A stretch of DNA of 64,000 nucleotides from Sphagnum compactum (Eukaryota > Bryophyta > Sphagnopsida > Sphagnales), in NCBI GenBank assembly GCA_965153455.1, contig OZ234503.1:3596001-3660000 (forward strand). The letters are read 5' to 3'. Within the stretch, counting starts at the first letter, position 1, and every line of letters begins with the position of its first letter. The notes below the pieces were generated by a model that did not search any database, had not been told where the DNA came from, and saw only the letters and a list, made by a program, of their open reading frames with translations. A program made the translations under genes and the position numbers. Below are positions 1-11,925 of this stretch, one piece after another.

Positions 1-233
1 GAGAAAGGCCACCCCTCCACACACTTCCATCTTTCTGTCTCCCCCGCCGCTCGCGCGCTCGTGTTATGCTCTTACTCCTGCTACTAATTGTCGCTCCTTT
101 GAGCAAGCAGCGAGTGAATTACGACGAGCAGCGATTCCGACCAGAAAGTGCGAGACGATATGCTTTTGAACCTGCGCTATTCCATTTGCACACGTTCTTT
201 AGAAGATAAGTTACGACTTCCGTTTGGAGGTGG
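1..233. other. GC-richer left edge, no gene recognised
   Basis: The first ~230 bases are pyrimidine- and CG-richer than the following spacer and look like unique sequence, perhaps a leader or promoter of something outside the window. No convincing open frame or domain is visible. Confidence 0.3.
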
Positions 234-242
234 GTTTTTTAG

Positions 243-588
243 GGCCACAATGAACCAGCACCCACCAGTGCACCATCAAGGATGGATGATATGTGATCAG
301 TAAACAGTTTTCTGTTGGGTTCCAGTTCCCTAGCTAACCATGGTGGTTAACTCAGTTGCTTTATTTACTACCTACCAACTGGTAGGTAGTAAAAACAGTT
401 CCTACCTACTATATATGACTGGTAGTCCCCTACTTTGTTACCTACCTGTCTGTATGTTAGACCTACTTCTTATAGAATGGGTTACCAAGATGAAACCGGG
501 GAGTAACTCAGTTGAGGATCATCCACAACTGAGTCATAACAGGCATCCAGTGGATGATGCACTGGAGGGTGCTGGTTCACTGTGACCG
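243..588. mobile_element. Mutator-like MITE (family A), 346 bp
   Basis: Short non-autonomous element with terminal inverted repeats: the left end reads GGCCACAATGAACCAGCA and the right end is its inverted counterpart (CACTGTGACC at 578-587), continuing inward as CACCCACCAGTGCACCAT with one mismatch. Flanks carry a likely target duplication GTTTTTTAG at 234-242, and the same with one additional T at 589-598, the ~9-bp size typical of the Mutator superfamily. The right part of its interior (acagttttctgttgggttcc onward, CCTACC-rich) is shared with the right end of the 6-kb element at 40898-46896, so this looks like an internally deleted relative. It has no coding capacity. Confidence 0.75.
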
Positions 589-598
589 GTTTTTTTAG

Positions 599-1259
599 GT
601 ACTATGGAACGGGCTCGCCGGGACTTGCTAAGAGCCGGAATCAGCCGTAGCCAGCCCTTGGGAGTCGGTAGTATGTCCCAAGGGGATACAGCAAGGGCAT
701 AGTCCCTCCCTTGGAACATAGTGCCGAGGGTAACCGGCCCGCTCTCTAGCATTAAAGGCAGGAAATTGAAACAAATGCTAGCATTTGTGCAGAATCTGCC
801 ACTACCCAGGCTGAATCGGCCTCTCATGTAGATTGGGCATAATTGATGGGTCCCAACAATGGCCTAGAATGGGCGCATGCTTTTAACATAGTACAAAACA
901 AAACAGGAATGATGGGTTCTGCCACATAACCCATCAATTGGCTCGCTCAATTGCCCTTCACTAGCCGTTTTGTACCGTAAAAAGCCAAGGGTGGATTCCA
1001 TTAACACTAGGGGAACACATGGAACAAAGGTAGAATCTGTATTGTTGTAAAAGAGCATGCTTGGTCTCCCCATCCTTAGTAACCCCATCCTCAGTAAGGA
1101 AAATGTTGAATCGGCTCCCCTACTTCCTAAGCAACCAACCATAGCCTTGCCCCCTTGCCCGAACAAAAACAAATGCGAGCTCTCAGGAAATGGAGTCATC
1201 CTCCAAGATAGACTTAAAGGATGTGTCATGGTGGATGTCCATCAAAGATGTATGTAGAC
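599..1259. other. spacer, nothing identified
   Basis: Moderate GC, with several short open frames on both strands but no recognisable domain. The 870-1230 part lies directly downstream, on the minus strand, of the reverse-transcriptase C-terminal fragment and may be its degraded continuation. Confidence 0.3.
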
Positions 1260-1602
1260 ATGGGGCGTCGGTAACTGTCAAACTCTCAAAAAAAAGGTGC
1301 ATTTCCCTAGCTGCAAAAGGAAGGTCATCTCACGCTGCACATAAACATAATTAAAGTAGGTGTGGGCCCCTTTCAACTTGAAAAGCATATTCCTCCAAAA
1401 TAGGTCTATCAGAAATACAAAACCTAGAGCATAAATATGAAGCCACTAAAGCCCAACTCCCTAAAAAAACAAATGGGGCACAATCCTGCATAGAGATAAC
1501 ACCTAGACCACCAAAGGTATCGATAGTCAAGTTTATCGCCTTGCTAAGGGGCCCTAAAAAGACCTTGTCCATACACCTATTTTTTGCTATCAACTTGAGC
1601 AC
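1260..1602 (-). pseudogene. reverse-transcriptase C-terminal fragment (non-LTR-like)
   Basis: A minus-strand frame (1602 to 1351) contains LSKAINLTIDTFGGLGV and FLGSWALVASYLCSRF. This resembles the segment that follows the RT domain in a group of plant RT proteins (GGLGL...AAYLGSWALV pattern). It points away from the RT fragment that starts at 1612, so the two are head to head rather than one gene. Truncated, with no intact ORF. Family assignment is from pattern memory, not a search. Confidence 0.5.
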
Positions 1603-1611
1603 ACTTTTGTC

Positions 1612-2670
1612 TTGGATAGGACTTTATTTGCCCAAGTTTTAGCCATTGCTTCACATTTGTCTTTGAGTGGTTCTTCTAGGATGGTATATGAGCATCTCTC
1701 GGGATGTTTCATAACAAAAGACCCATCCTCAGAGTTTTCGAAATTATTCCAAGTTGTTATTGTTATACTTGTGGGGTTATCCCTAGGTCGGTGGCCCTAA
1801 TGTTGGGGGCCAGTAGATTGTTAGCAATGGCAAAGGACATTGGTGGTCTTCGTCCTATTGCCATAAGCGAAGTGTTTTTTCGACCTATTAATCATTCCAT
1901 TGTCCTACAACTTTGGGGGTCATTTTAAAAACACCTATCCCCCCCATCAATTTGGAGTATTGACCCCTGGAAGCTATGAGGCCATCCTTTTTAGCATCCA
2001 AGCCCTCTTTGATCCTACACCCTAATTGGACCGTGTTGGAAGTTGAGGTTGAAAACACTTTTAATATCGTTTCTCAAGCTATTATTTTTAAAGAATTATG
2101 TGATGTCAAGGGGCCTTTGGCGAACATTGTCCCCTTTACTAGGTTGTTTTATGGTGCCCATTCTTCTCTTTACTACCAGCATGGGCGACATATGGAGGGG
2201 GTCACCATTATTGAGTCTTTTTCAGGCACAAGGCAAGGTGTCCCCTTAAGAGGTCCTTTATTTGTTTTGGCCTATTATCGAACTCTCCTAGAAACCATTG
2301 TGCAAGCCCTCAAGTGTGTCTTTCCATCCCTAATGGATGATACCTATCATGAAGCCTATGAATGAGATTATTCGCATTTTTTATCACATTTCAACCCAAT
2401 TAGCCCTAGTTGGGCTTAAGGTCAAAATGTCAAAGTACAAGCTTTGGAATCCATTAAGGTTCTCTTTGGGCATAAAGATTCCTCACAGTTGTACTTTGGT
2501 CATAGATGGCTCACACATTTTGGGTGTGACAGTGGGTTCTCAAAACTTTGCCACACATTTTTTGGATGAGGTTTTATTTCAAGATGTGGCACATATTGAT
2601 GATCTTCCTCTCCTAGGAAACACCCAAGTTGCTTTGGGCATTTTATCCTCATGTGTAGCTCGTTGAGACT
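1612..2670 (+). pseudogene. degenerate reverse transcriptase (non-LTR retroelement)
   Basis: Three overlapping frames carry RT motifs in the correct order: AMAKDIGGLRPIAISEVFFR (around 1826-1885), VEVENTFNIVSQAI (corresponding to the DVxNAFN block), GTRQGVPLRGPLFVLAYY (the RQGxPL block), and FPSLMDDTY where FADD is expected. Downstream, HILGVTVGS, FLDEVL and LGILSSCVAR match the conserved post-RT segment. At least two frameshifts and the altered FADD box show that it is dead. No endonuclease domain, poly-A tail or target duplication was identified. Confidence 0.65.
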
Positions 2671-2879
2671 AGTTTTTTCCCTTTTTTTGGTTATTGCAGG
2701 TTGTGCATATTTTGGCCTTTCTTTGGCCTTCCCTTTTTGTTTCCCCTATGATGGTTTTGGCCATTGATCTTCTATTGGATTTTTGCTTCATGTTAAAGGT
2801 TACATCACAGTAGCACATCCAACTAATGTGGTTATAAACCACCCCACCCCATTAGACTGAAAGGGGGGCAAAACCAACA

Positions 2880-3335
2880 TTGGGCTTGGGTGGTTATTTG
2901 ATCATTTTAATAACCTTCAATTCCAAATTTTGAATTTTTTTTGAATTTTTTGAAATCATAGAATGTCCGACTATGGTTTTTTGAAATTTTTCAAAATCAA
3001 AGAACTTTTTGTTTCCAATTTTTGAAAATTTTCAAATGCAAATAACCCCCTCTTCTAGTTCTTCAAAACCCTTCAGAAAACTAGCAATAAATGACAATTT
3101 TATACATGGTTTTCTTGATTAGTTTTTAGATTTTTTTTAAAAATCTGCTTTTACATATCAAAATTGATTCTTAAATGTTTTGAAAACCATAGTTACCATA
3201 TCATAACCAATTTTTTACTTCATGGTTATCTTGACTAATTCTCATTTTTTTTAGAGTTCTGCTTTTACATATCAAAATTGATTCTTAAATGTTTTGAGAA
3301 CCAAAGTTGCCATATGAACATTTGCTACCAAGATT
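2880..3335. repeat. AT-rich spacer with ~114-bp tandem duplication
   Basis: The string tctgcttttacatatcaaaa occurs at 3144 and again at 3258 with conserved surroundings (tggtt(t/a)tcttga before and aaatgttttga after), giving two ~114-bp direct copies between about 3105 and 3330. The preceding 200 bases are T/A homopolymer-rich with no gene. Confidence 0.6.
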
Positions 3336-3479
3336 TTCATTGGTGGTAATTTCATGTAGGCTCACCCCCAAAGTTGTGCCATGACCTCCGCACTATCGCA
3401 CCTAGAACCACCTTGACACTTTCTACACTTTTGCCTCTATTCACGCACCTCACTAAACACCTACACTACTTACACATGG

Positions 3480-3805
3480 CAAACCATGTGTCGGTGAACA
3501 TACCTGTCTCGTAACCTAAGGTTAACCCCGACCTCTAGGTGAATGAGACGTACCCACTACAGATTTCCCAAGTGGTCCAAAGCCTTGTCACTTGGGATTA
3601 CCATCTACTGTTTCTCGGCCTAACCGCGAACTTGTCTAGCTCGGGACTTAGCACATCACAAACATCTCCCAACCTTCCTTTCTTGAAATGTCACTTGCCA
3701 ACGCCTATGCGATTCATGAATGTTGTCAGATTGGGAGTCGAACTAGCCCAACACTTAGATTTGTAACCTAAACCATCGCGAGGGCTGCCACACGGTGGTC
3801 CAAAC
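3480..3805 (-). mobile_element. candidate tRNA-derived SINE
   Basis: Read on the minus strand from about 3805, the sequence has an A-box-like GATGGTTTAGG and, ~35 bases later, AGTTCGACTCC, a good match to a pol III B box, with tRNA-like spacing. The next ~240 bases are not tRNA-like, as expected of a SINE body. No A-tail or target duplication could be defined. A degraded tRNA gene or chance match cannot be excluded. Confidence 0.35.
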
Positions 3806-4184
3806 TTGGGCCTTGACTAAGCAAATCCTCTCACTTGAAAATCCACCTAGAAGGGCATGTCATTATCCCCTTCTTTACAAATCTCAATGTCCTCGTTAAC
3901 GTTACTTCGAAGGTGACTACCCTTTGGCACTTCTACTGCCTCTTTTCCCTTCGACCCAATGGTGGGATTAGTTAATTTCTAGTCAAAGGAAACCATTCGT
4001 GTTGTGTTTTTGTGTTTTCAATGCAAGAGTTATTACCAAGTGTGTCTTTCATTTTCACCCAATGCGCTCACTTTTGGCATCTTCTACAAATTCCCCCTTT
4101 CGACCATCTATTTTTTCCTTGGAGTTCACTTTGGGTTTAACTTAAAAATTCTAGTCACAATAGTAGAAATCAGCCAAAATTTAA
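3806..4184 (-). other. possible LTR-retrotransposon remnant
   Basis: On the minus strand the segment around 3890-3855 reads as a purine-rich stretch (GTAAAGAAGGGGATAATGAC) followed by CATGCCC, reminiscent of the polypurine tract and LTR start of plant Ty3-type elements. No second LTR or pol frame was found, so this is a weak call. Confidence 0.2.
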
Positions 4185-4499
4185 CCATTCCATTTATGAC
4201 TACATGCGACTTGTAGTCGTTTGCGACTAAATTTGGGAATATTTGCAACTACAAGCTCAAATTTCAACTATTTTGGTCATTCTCACAACTATGATGCAAT
4301 TATTAAAATTTTCATCCTATTGGTTGAATTGATTTTACATTTATTTTCATCCATTAATAAGTTGATATGTCCCATTAATCGCAATAGTCACCAAATTAGT
4401 TGCATCTTAAAAGTATTCTAGAATGACATAAGGGTGTATTTTAATGTATGTACTAAATTTATATATACATATATATATACGTGTGTATATTGTTCATAT

Positions 4500-5530
4500 A
4501 ATGAATCTCAAATTTAGTATTTAAACATTGTATTTTTTATTCAAATCTGAAAATTGATATTTTAACTCTGAGAATTATTATTTTAATTTTTAAAATATAT
4601 ATATAAATTTGAAACGTGATATTTGACTTTGAAAATTATTATTTCAATTGTTTAAACATTCTTTCAATTTCAAATTTTTGATTTGAATATGTCTCAATTT
4701 AAATTCAAAAAGGCTTATCTAATCTAAAAATTGATATTTGAATTTTAAATTAATATTTTTTGAATCCAAAAATTAATATTTCAATTCAGAAATTTATTAA
4801 TTGATTATAAAAATGGACATTTTTAATTTTGGATCTCTTTATATGAATATGAAATTTTATATTTCAACTCTAAGAATTTTGCATTTAAAATTTAAATAAT
4901 CATTTGATTTCAACTTGAAATTTCAATTCCAAATTATTATTTAGGATTCTCAAAATTAATACTTCCAATTTGAAAATTACTAAATGAGTCTAAAAATGGA
5001 CATTTCAATGTTGAATATTGTTATTTGAACCTGAAAATTGACATTTCAATTCTGGAAATTGTTATTTAAATTCAAAAAACTTATTTGATTTAAAATTTGA
5101 TATTTGAATTTTAAATTATTATTGAATCTAAAAATTAGTATTTCAATTGAAAAAAAATTATTGAGTCTAAACATCGACATTTTGATTTTAAATATTTTAT
5201 TTGAACTTGAAATTTGATATTTGAATTTTGAAGTTTTAAATTTAAATCTTAAGAAATTATTTGACTTGAAGGTTGAAATTTGAATTCCAAATTATTATTT
5301 TGGATTCTCGAAATTCATATTTCAATTCAGAAAATTATTAATTGAGTCTTAAAATGGACATTTTAATTTTGCATATTATTATTTGAATATGAAAATTGAC
5401 ATTTCAATTCTGAAATTTTTAATTTAACTTCAAAAAACTTATTTGATCTAAAAATTGATTTGAATTGTGAATTACTATTTTGGAATCTTAAATTTATATT
5501 TTAATTCAAAAAATTATTGAGTGAGTTTTA
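4500..5530. repeat. AT-rich degenerate satellite, ~180-bp higher-order period
   Basis: About 1 kb is built from diverged ~30-bp units of the type TTTGAATCTGAAAATTGATA / TTTCAATTCAGAAAATTATT. A longer period is visible: blocks containing (g)attc(t/c)(c)aaaattaatatttcaatt recur near 4760, 4944, 5121, 5313 and 5487, spaced ~175-190 bp, each followed by 'atggacatt'-type sequence. No coding potential. Confidence 0.7.
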
Positions 5531-6560
5531 AGGTTTTTTTCTATTAGTGTTATCCATAATAAATCAGTTTCATAAATAATTATAAATGATTATGTTTATT
5601 AAATCTAAGTTACACTAAATAATTATTGTTATAACATAGATTTTTATATTACCTAATTTATATTCTTATATCAAAAGAAATTTATTTATTGATTAATGTG
5701 ACATTACTTTAAAATCATTGCAATTACTTCAGATAAGAATTAATTAGTATGTGCATAATTATTTTCTAATTCAACATAATTATTCACACTCTGTAATTTA
5801 TAACTTCAAACCTGAATTAAAAATTTGGAAAAATTATAGTGTAGTTAAAATAATTATTTTATTGATTTAATTTCACGAATTATTAAATATTATTAGTATT
5901 ATTTAAAATTTGTGATTGATCATCTATGATAAATATTTTATAGTAATTTTATAATAATTATGAATATTAATGTTATGTTTAACAAATTATTGTATTTATA
6001 GTTAATAATTACCAAGAGAAAAAAACTATTTGACCTATAATAATTTTTACAACAATAAATGTAGTTATACAATAAATAATGTAATTAGTTGAATAATAAT
6101 TTTTTAAGAAATTCGTGTAAGAATTTACTTTGTAATAATAATTGTTAATTAATTACTTATAATTTTAACATAAATATTTTAAATAAATAAAATATAGTCA
6201 TTAAATTTGTTTTACATTAATTATATTATATATAGCTCGATCATATTCTAAAAAGTAATAAAATATTTTTAAGTATTTTAGTTATTTAATTATTTACGAG
6301 TTATGTATTAAGTAACTAAATAGCTAATTTGTTAAATATTAAGAAGTTATTGCTTATTTAAGTAATTGATAATGAATATTGAATATTTGTAGTGTATAAT
6401 TTATAATTTAAATATATGTAAATTTAGTCATTATTAATTAAATGATTATCTACTTATCTAGTATTTGAATTATTTAGAAAAATAAAAACTAAGAAAGTAA
6501 GGCATGAAGAAAGTTTTGGAATTACAACTTAGTTTGTGAGGAAGTTGTAACTTCAAAACT
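5531..6560. other. very AT-rich gene-free stretch
   Basis: Almost entirely A/T with TTAATTA-type words and no open frame of note. It may be decayed transposon interior or a matrix-attachment-like region; nothing specific is supported. Confidence 0.5.
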
Positions 6561-6724
6561 TATCCCGTATTGTTTGTTTTTCATTCCTATTTTGAACACT
6601 TTATAAATAATGGGGTGTGGTCATCCAACTTCACATTAAGAAATTTGTGCACATGGGATGAGCAAATCAAAAGGTTCAACCCAAAACAAAAAAACAAATC
6701 ATGCACATTTCTAAAGTATTTACC

Positions 6725-6925
6725 TTCCCAACCTATTTATCTACCTAGTTTGACCTACCCACCAAGGTTGACCTATGTACCTACCTACCTAAGTACCTAC
6801 CTATATGAATAGGTATTTTACCTAGGACGGTAAAACCTACCTACCTATTTTTTTACCTAAATAGGTAAGTTGGTATGTAACCTAAGTTTATAGGCCCCTA
6901 TTTATGTACCTACCAACGTGATTTT
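6725..6925. repeat. CCTACC-rich segment
   Basis: Dense CCTACC/GGTAGG words, partly in inverted orientation (acctacctacctaagtacct then tttacctaaataggtaagt), similar in texture to the interior of the Mutator-like MITE at 243-588. No termini could be defined. Confidence 0.4.
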
Positions 6926-7326
6926 TTTAATGCCACATGACATACTTACATTGGGCCACGTGTCATAATATAAGATCATCCAAGTATTTGAATTGAACGT
7001 CCTAGATTATTTCAAAATAATAATAATAATAATAATAATAATTTAAATAATCAAATATTAAGACACGCGACAACACATCATTTGCCCTCAATTGTGGCCA
7101 AAATAGTTGCAGTTTAGTCGCATGTGACAATACATATACAATGTAGTCAAAGGATGAAATGTATTTGTTGACTTTTTCTTTCATACAATACCCTTTGTCA
7201 TTTGCGACTAATTTATCACATGCGACTTGTTTTAGGCGACTAAAGGGATTTTAGTTGCGAAATGTTTTTTGCGATTAAAATTTAGTCACAAAGACTAGTT
7301 GAAAATACATGTTTTTCTTCTAGTGT

Positions 7327-8751
7327 CACCACACTAAATGAAGGTTACAAACACACCAATAGATAGTGTTGGACTTGTTCTACAATCCAAATCCCCTTTA
7401 CCCAAGCGAAGCATGATTACCCATGTGTAGGAAGTTTAACTTTTCAACTTAAGGATGTGCCATTTTATTTACATGCACCACCATCCCCATCTCGCAATGT
7501 TTTGTAAGTTGGAAAGTTTATTTCTCTTCTTGTTATTTTTTCATTACTCATTTTCCTTTGCACTTCAAAGATGTTTCTAAAACTTGAAATATTGTTTCCA
7601 TAACATTTTAAATCACTCAAAATGAAACACATATGATGAAGAATAACTTACGAATATGTATCCTTATTAAGTTATAAGTGGTTGTATCATAGTCATAACA
7701 TAGTTGAACAGTAGTACTTTAGTAGTCGCACATTAATGACCATATTAATCATATCAATGGGAATCATAATCAAAACTAGTTGCAAATGTATCCCATAATG
7801 GGTGGTGGAGATGTGGACACGTGGCATGATCACATGTATGTACATTATACACTAGTTGTAACATAGTTGTTGCTTTAATGAAACATTTATAATAGTTCTA
7901 AAGTAGTTACCACATGAAACTACACCCACTTTCAACTCACTTGCAACTATAATACAACTAATTGATTTTCTGATGTGATAATTTATTTATTAATACACCA
8001 TATTTTGAAAGGGATAGTTGCATAATAGTCGTAATACCCAAAGGATAGTTGCATAACAGTTGTATACGACTTGTGTTTTGAGTTTTAGTTGTAGGGCAGT
8101 GTGGTTTTAATGGAAACGATTTCTCCTGGTTAAACATATTGAATGATTAAACATATATAATGATTAAATGATTGATTAATTAATATAAATTAAGTGGTTA
8201 AAATTACTTAATGATTAAGTATAATGGCTAAACTAATGATTCAATTTAAGTTGAACCTAATGGTTAAACCTAAGTTGAATTTAATGGCTAAATTTAACTA
8301 ATCAAATCTAATGGCCAAATTTAATATTATAATAAAATGGTTAAATTTGGCATAAATGATTGGCTAAAATTAATCAAACCTCACAAATAAACCTTATGGC
8401 TAAATGGGTTATAGGAAGGTGATTTGAAATGTAGGTAAGTAACCATGTGGGTAATTGGGTAGGTGAGAAAATATAGGTTGATAGGTAGGTGGGTTGGTTT
8501 TTTTTACTAAGCCAATAGTTATTTTGACAAAACTTGTTTATTTGATCCTTTTATAATTGGCCCTATTGATTAAAATATAGTTCTTTTGATTGAAGTGGTT
8601 TTTTTTCGGGTCAAATTTGATTAGGTGGTTATTTGACATATGGTCAAATTAGTCATCATAGTCAATTAGTCAAAACATACATGTTATTCAATAACAAAAC
8701 AACCTTTCAATCAATGTGCATAGTTTGAAAAACCTAGAATTCTAGTAGTGA
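7327..8751. mobile_element. second CACTA-like terminus (right end at 8751)
   Basis: The end reads cctagaattctagtagtg, that is CACTACTAGAATTC inward, a typical CACTA-type tip. Upstream at 7690-8095 are repeated TAGTTGCA/TAGTCGTA words that resemble subterminal repeats. The left end is not seen, no transposase frame is present, and the span is only a container. The 8140-8430 part has repeated 'aatggctaaattta' words. Confidence 0.35.
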
Positions 8752-8799
8752 TAATAGCTCAACGAGTTTATTTTCTGCAATAGGAGTTGAAAAAAAAGA

Positions 8800-9550
8800 A
8801 GACAAAAAAGAAGTAGGAGAAGTGGAGGAGGAGGAAGAATGGGTGATAAAAAGAACTAATTGAACTACCCTTGGTGTCGAGAGTAGCTTGGCAGGTGTTT
8901 TTGTTTGTAATAAATGTTGAAGAAAACAAAGATGAAAATGAAGGTGAAGAAAAAGAAAAAGAAGCTCAAATATGCAAATCTTGCCAAGCTACTCTTGGTG
9001 CCAAGAATAGTTCAGTGGGTTTGTATTAAGCAGAAGTAGAAGAATTAGAAGAAGAGGAGGAGGAAGAAAAATGGGGAAAAAAACTCGCCGAGTTATTCTC
9101 AACACTAAGATTAATTTAGTAGGATTTGTTCTTGTAACCAAACTCAAGTGCGAAGACAAAAAACATCAAGAGGAAGGAGAGGTGGAGGAAGCTAGAAGGA
9201 CAAAGAAAAACCCATCAATGTATTATTGGCCCTGAGAGGAGCTCTATGGGTTTTCTTCTACAAATGAGAAAAAAAAACTCAAACAAATTTTGAATTTTCC
9301 TTTTCAATTGCCTAGAAAAACTTGCTAAGGTATTCTTGGTGCCAAGAGTACTTTGGCATGTTTTTCTTCCCAAAAAAAAAATTCAAAAAACTTTTGGATT
9401 TCTTTTTGCAATTGCCCAAAAAAACATGTTGAAGTATTCTCGACACCGAGATTGCTTTGACATGTTTTTCTTGGGCAATTGCCACAAAAAATTCAAATTT
9501 TTTTTTGATTTTTTTTAATTTTTGTTTTTTTTTCCATCCATGGCCAACTT
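8800..9550. repeat. degenerate ~110-bp tandem repeat, about six copies
   Basis: A core of the form TATTCTTGGTGCCAAGAGTA recurs near 8868, 8987, 9093, 9221, 9331 and 9437 (spacing 106-128). Each is followed by 'gcttggcatgttttt'-like sequence and a purine-rich (gaagaagg/gagga) or A-rich tract. Short open frames here are by-products of the repeat. Confidence 0.6.
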
Positions 9551-10089
9551 TTGATGTTGAAGGTTAAAAGCAACATCAACTTCTTCTTTTTTGGCCATGC
9601 GTGGAATTCCTTGATTTGAGCTTTGAACTCAATGGAAGGTTGTAAGAAAATACAATTTGCTCTTGACCTTCAACATTGGGTGTTGAAAATTGGAAGCCAA
9701 AAGCAAGAAAATTATTTGCAACCCTTTTTCAAACTTTGGGCTTGGAGTTTGATAAGGGGCACGAGGAATTTTTTTTCTTTTCCTCATAAATTTTTCTTTT
9801 CTGAAAACATTTCATTTCCAAGTCTTTGGATTTTTAAAATTATTTTTTTGTCTGAAATAAATTTTGATTAGATATTCTTAAATGTGTTTTTTAAGAAAAT
9901 TTTGAAATTGGTTGTCAATCTAATGAGGTAAATTAAGCTTTCATTTTAAATTTTAACCCCCGAGTGAAAAGGAATTTTGCACTAATGTGATTGCCTTTTG
10001 CATGTTCTTAGATTGCACAAAATAGGATTTATTGGTGGAGGAAAGGACTTATTTGATGATTTCAAATCTTTTTTGTTTTAGCTTGGACC
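9551..10089. other. spacer, nothing identified
   Basis: T- and A-run-rich sequence with short frames only; no domain, no clear repeat. Confidence 0.4.
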
Positions 10090-10855
10090 ATTCTAAAGCA
10101 CCCAAAGGTGCCTTGGCAGTTGAGGACGTTTTCCTAAAGAACACTTTTAAACTAGACAAAAAGAAACTTGAATTTGGTTGAAATCAATTGCTCAGATTTA
10201 GGGTTCTTTGAGTTCTGACGTGCACTATGTAAAACTTAAGAACTTTAAAAGCTCATTTGAAAGCTTCTCCTTTATGAACTAGGATTTGTAGATTTCATAT
10301 TTCGTAACTATTTTGGAAGCTTTCAGTCGATGCTAATTGAGCACCCCAAAAACATGCTGTTACTGGGTGCTTGTAAAGTACCCAGTGGCAACTTGACATT
10401 ATAAGTCCTTTAAAAAATCACTCTAGAACCAGACCTACATAAATTTGATTTCTTAAAGAAATCGACTGCCCTGTACTACTATAAGGAGGTTCCTTGAGCT
10501 TTGAAGTGCACAATGTAGAACCCAAAAGTTCAAGAAGCTCATATGAACGCTTTTGCTTTGTGGGCTCGGATTCATAGATCTCAGATCTTGTGGTTCATCT
10601 TGTGAGCTCCCAGTCGATGTCGACTAAACACCCTAAAGGTGTGCTTGTCATGGGCGTTCGTAGAGCACCTAGAAACAACTTGACATCTAAGGTGCTTTGA
10701 ATGAACATTCTAGAAATAGACCTAAGGAAACCCAATTTCTTGAAGAAATCGACTACTTAGTACTATTCCAATTAGATCTGTTGAGCTCTTGGGTGCTTTG
10801 CATTGCATCCAAAAGCTCCAGTGAGCATTTGAAAGCTCTAAAAAATAATGAAATT
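10090..10855. repeat. ~283-bp tandem repeat, about 2.7 copies
   Basis: Matching blocks: 'agaaccagacctacataaat' followed by 'tcttaaagaaatcgactg' near 10426 pairs with 'gaaatagacctaaggaaacc' and 'tcttgaagaaatcgacta' near 10709, and with a more diverged copy near 10143. 'cagtcgatg(c/t)' and 'caccc(c/t)aaa' blocks repeat with the same spacing. Copies are strongly diverged. Confidence 0.6.
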
Positions 10856-11925
10856 TCCTAATCTAACTTGAGCACATCTGGAGTTCAAGTGTTGCCATGA
10901 AGGCCATAGCATGAGCATTCATTCAAGAGTTCTTCCAAAGTCTAGAAAATAATATTATCTTTCTAATGTCAACGCAAAATTTGAAATCGAAATGAAAATG
11001 GGAGAGTAAATTACCTCTTGGGTTGTTGGTCTAAGTTGGAGATGGTTCAACTTGGAAATGTGAAACAAACAAATCTGTGAAACCAAAGAATCTTGAGAGA
11101 ATGTGTAAAAGAATGCCCTAAAAGTTTGAAATACCTTGGAAAAATGTTCATTTCTCATGGAAAATTGGTAACATTAAACTTACCTCCTCCTCTATCACTT
11201 CCTAGTGTTGTAACTAAAGGCTTTTTTAAAAAACATTTACCGTCTACTTTTTCTTTGAATGTTGCTTTGAAGTTTCCACAAAAAATATGTCCTTTCCTTT
11301 TTTTAGGTCTCGACCCCACTATTCTTTGATCTTATTTTGGCATTTGCAGTTTCTTATATGACTAAAAGTTATTTCTATTTCAACAATTTGTACTTATACT
11401 ACCACATGTTACCATTCACATTCCACAACCTGTCATTATTGTGCATTCTGAACAATTGATATTTTCCAAGAAACCATGATAGTTTCTTGATGTGGTTCCA
11501 ACCTTTCTATTCACATTAATTAATTTGTAACTAATTTTATTACTTATGGAAATTCAACAAAATATTTTTTCAATATCATTCATTTATAATGTACATGCAT
11601 ACCAATTTTTAATTCCAGGACATCATCTATCGGTATTAATGTTTATTTTTTTGAATACACGTTTCCATTAGGCATTTGTTGGTGTTCTAAATGAATCACC
11701 TTTTATGACCTCTGCGATAGATTTTCCCGTAATTTCCACATTAAATACGGTCATTTTGAATCCATGTCACTTTAGTTTTCTACAGTTCACTTCAGAATAT
11801 ATTTTCTTGAAGTTTGAGTTTAAAACAAGGTTATATTCCAATATCATATTTTCTATGTTGCATAATTACATAATTGCATAATTGTTGTATTCCAATATCA
11901 TAATTGTTGTTGTAGTTGCCAAACA
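10856..11925. other. spacer, nothing identified
   Basis: Ordinary AT-rich spacer. Short frames on both strands at 10955-11330 lack recognisable domains. Confidence 0.4.

Larger units (their letters stand above)
4185..7326. mobile_element. CACTA-like element remains, right end at 7326
   Basis: The right end reads tttttcttctagtg, that is CACTAGAAGAAAAA inward, as in CACTA/EnSpm termini. It is preceded by dense subterminal copies of GCGACTA/TAGTCGC (7110-7285). The same motif recurs at 4207-4235 in the opposite part, suggesting the left subterminal zone, but no CACTA-type left terminus was found, so the left limit is approximate. No TNPD/TNPA-like frame is visible; the interior is satellite and AT-rich DNA. 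Confidence 0.45.
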
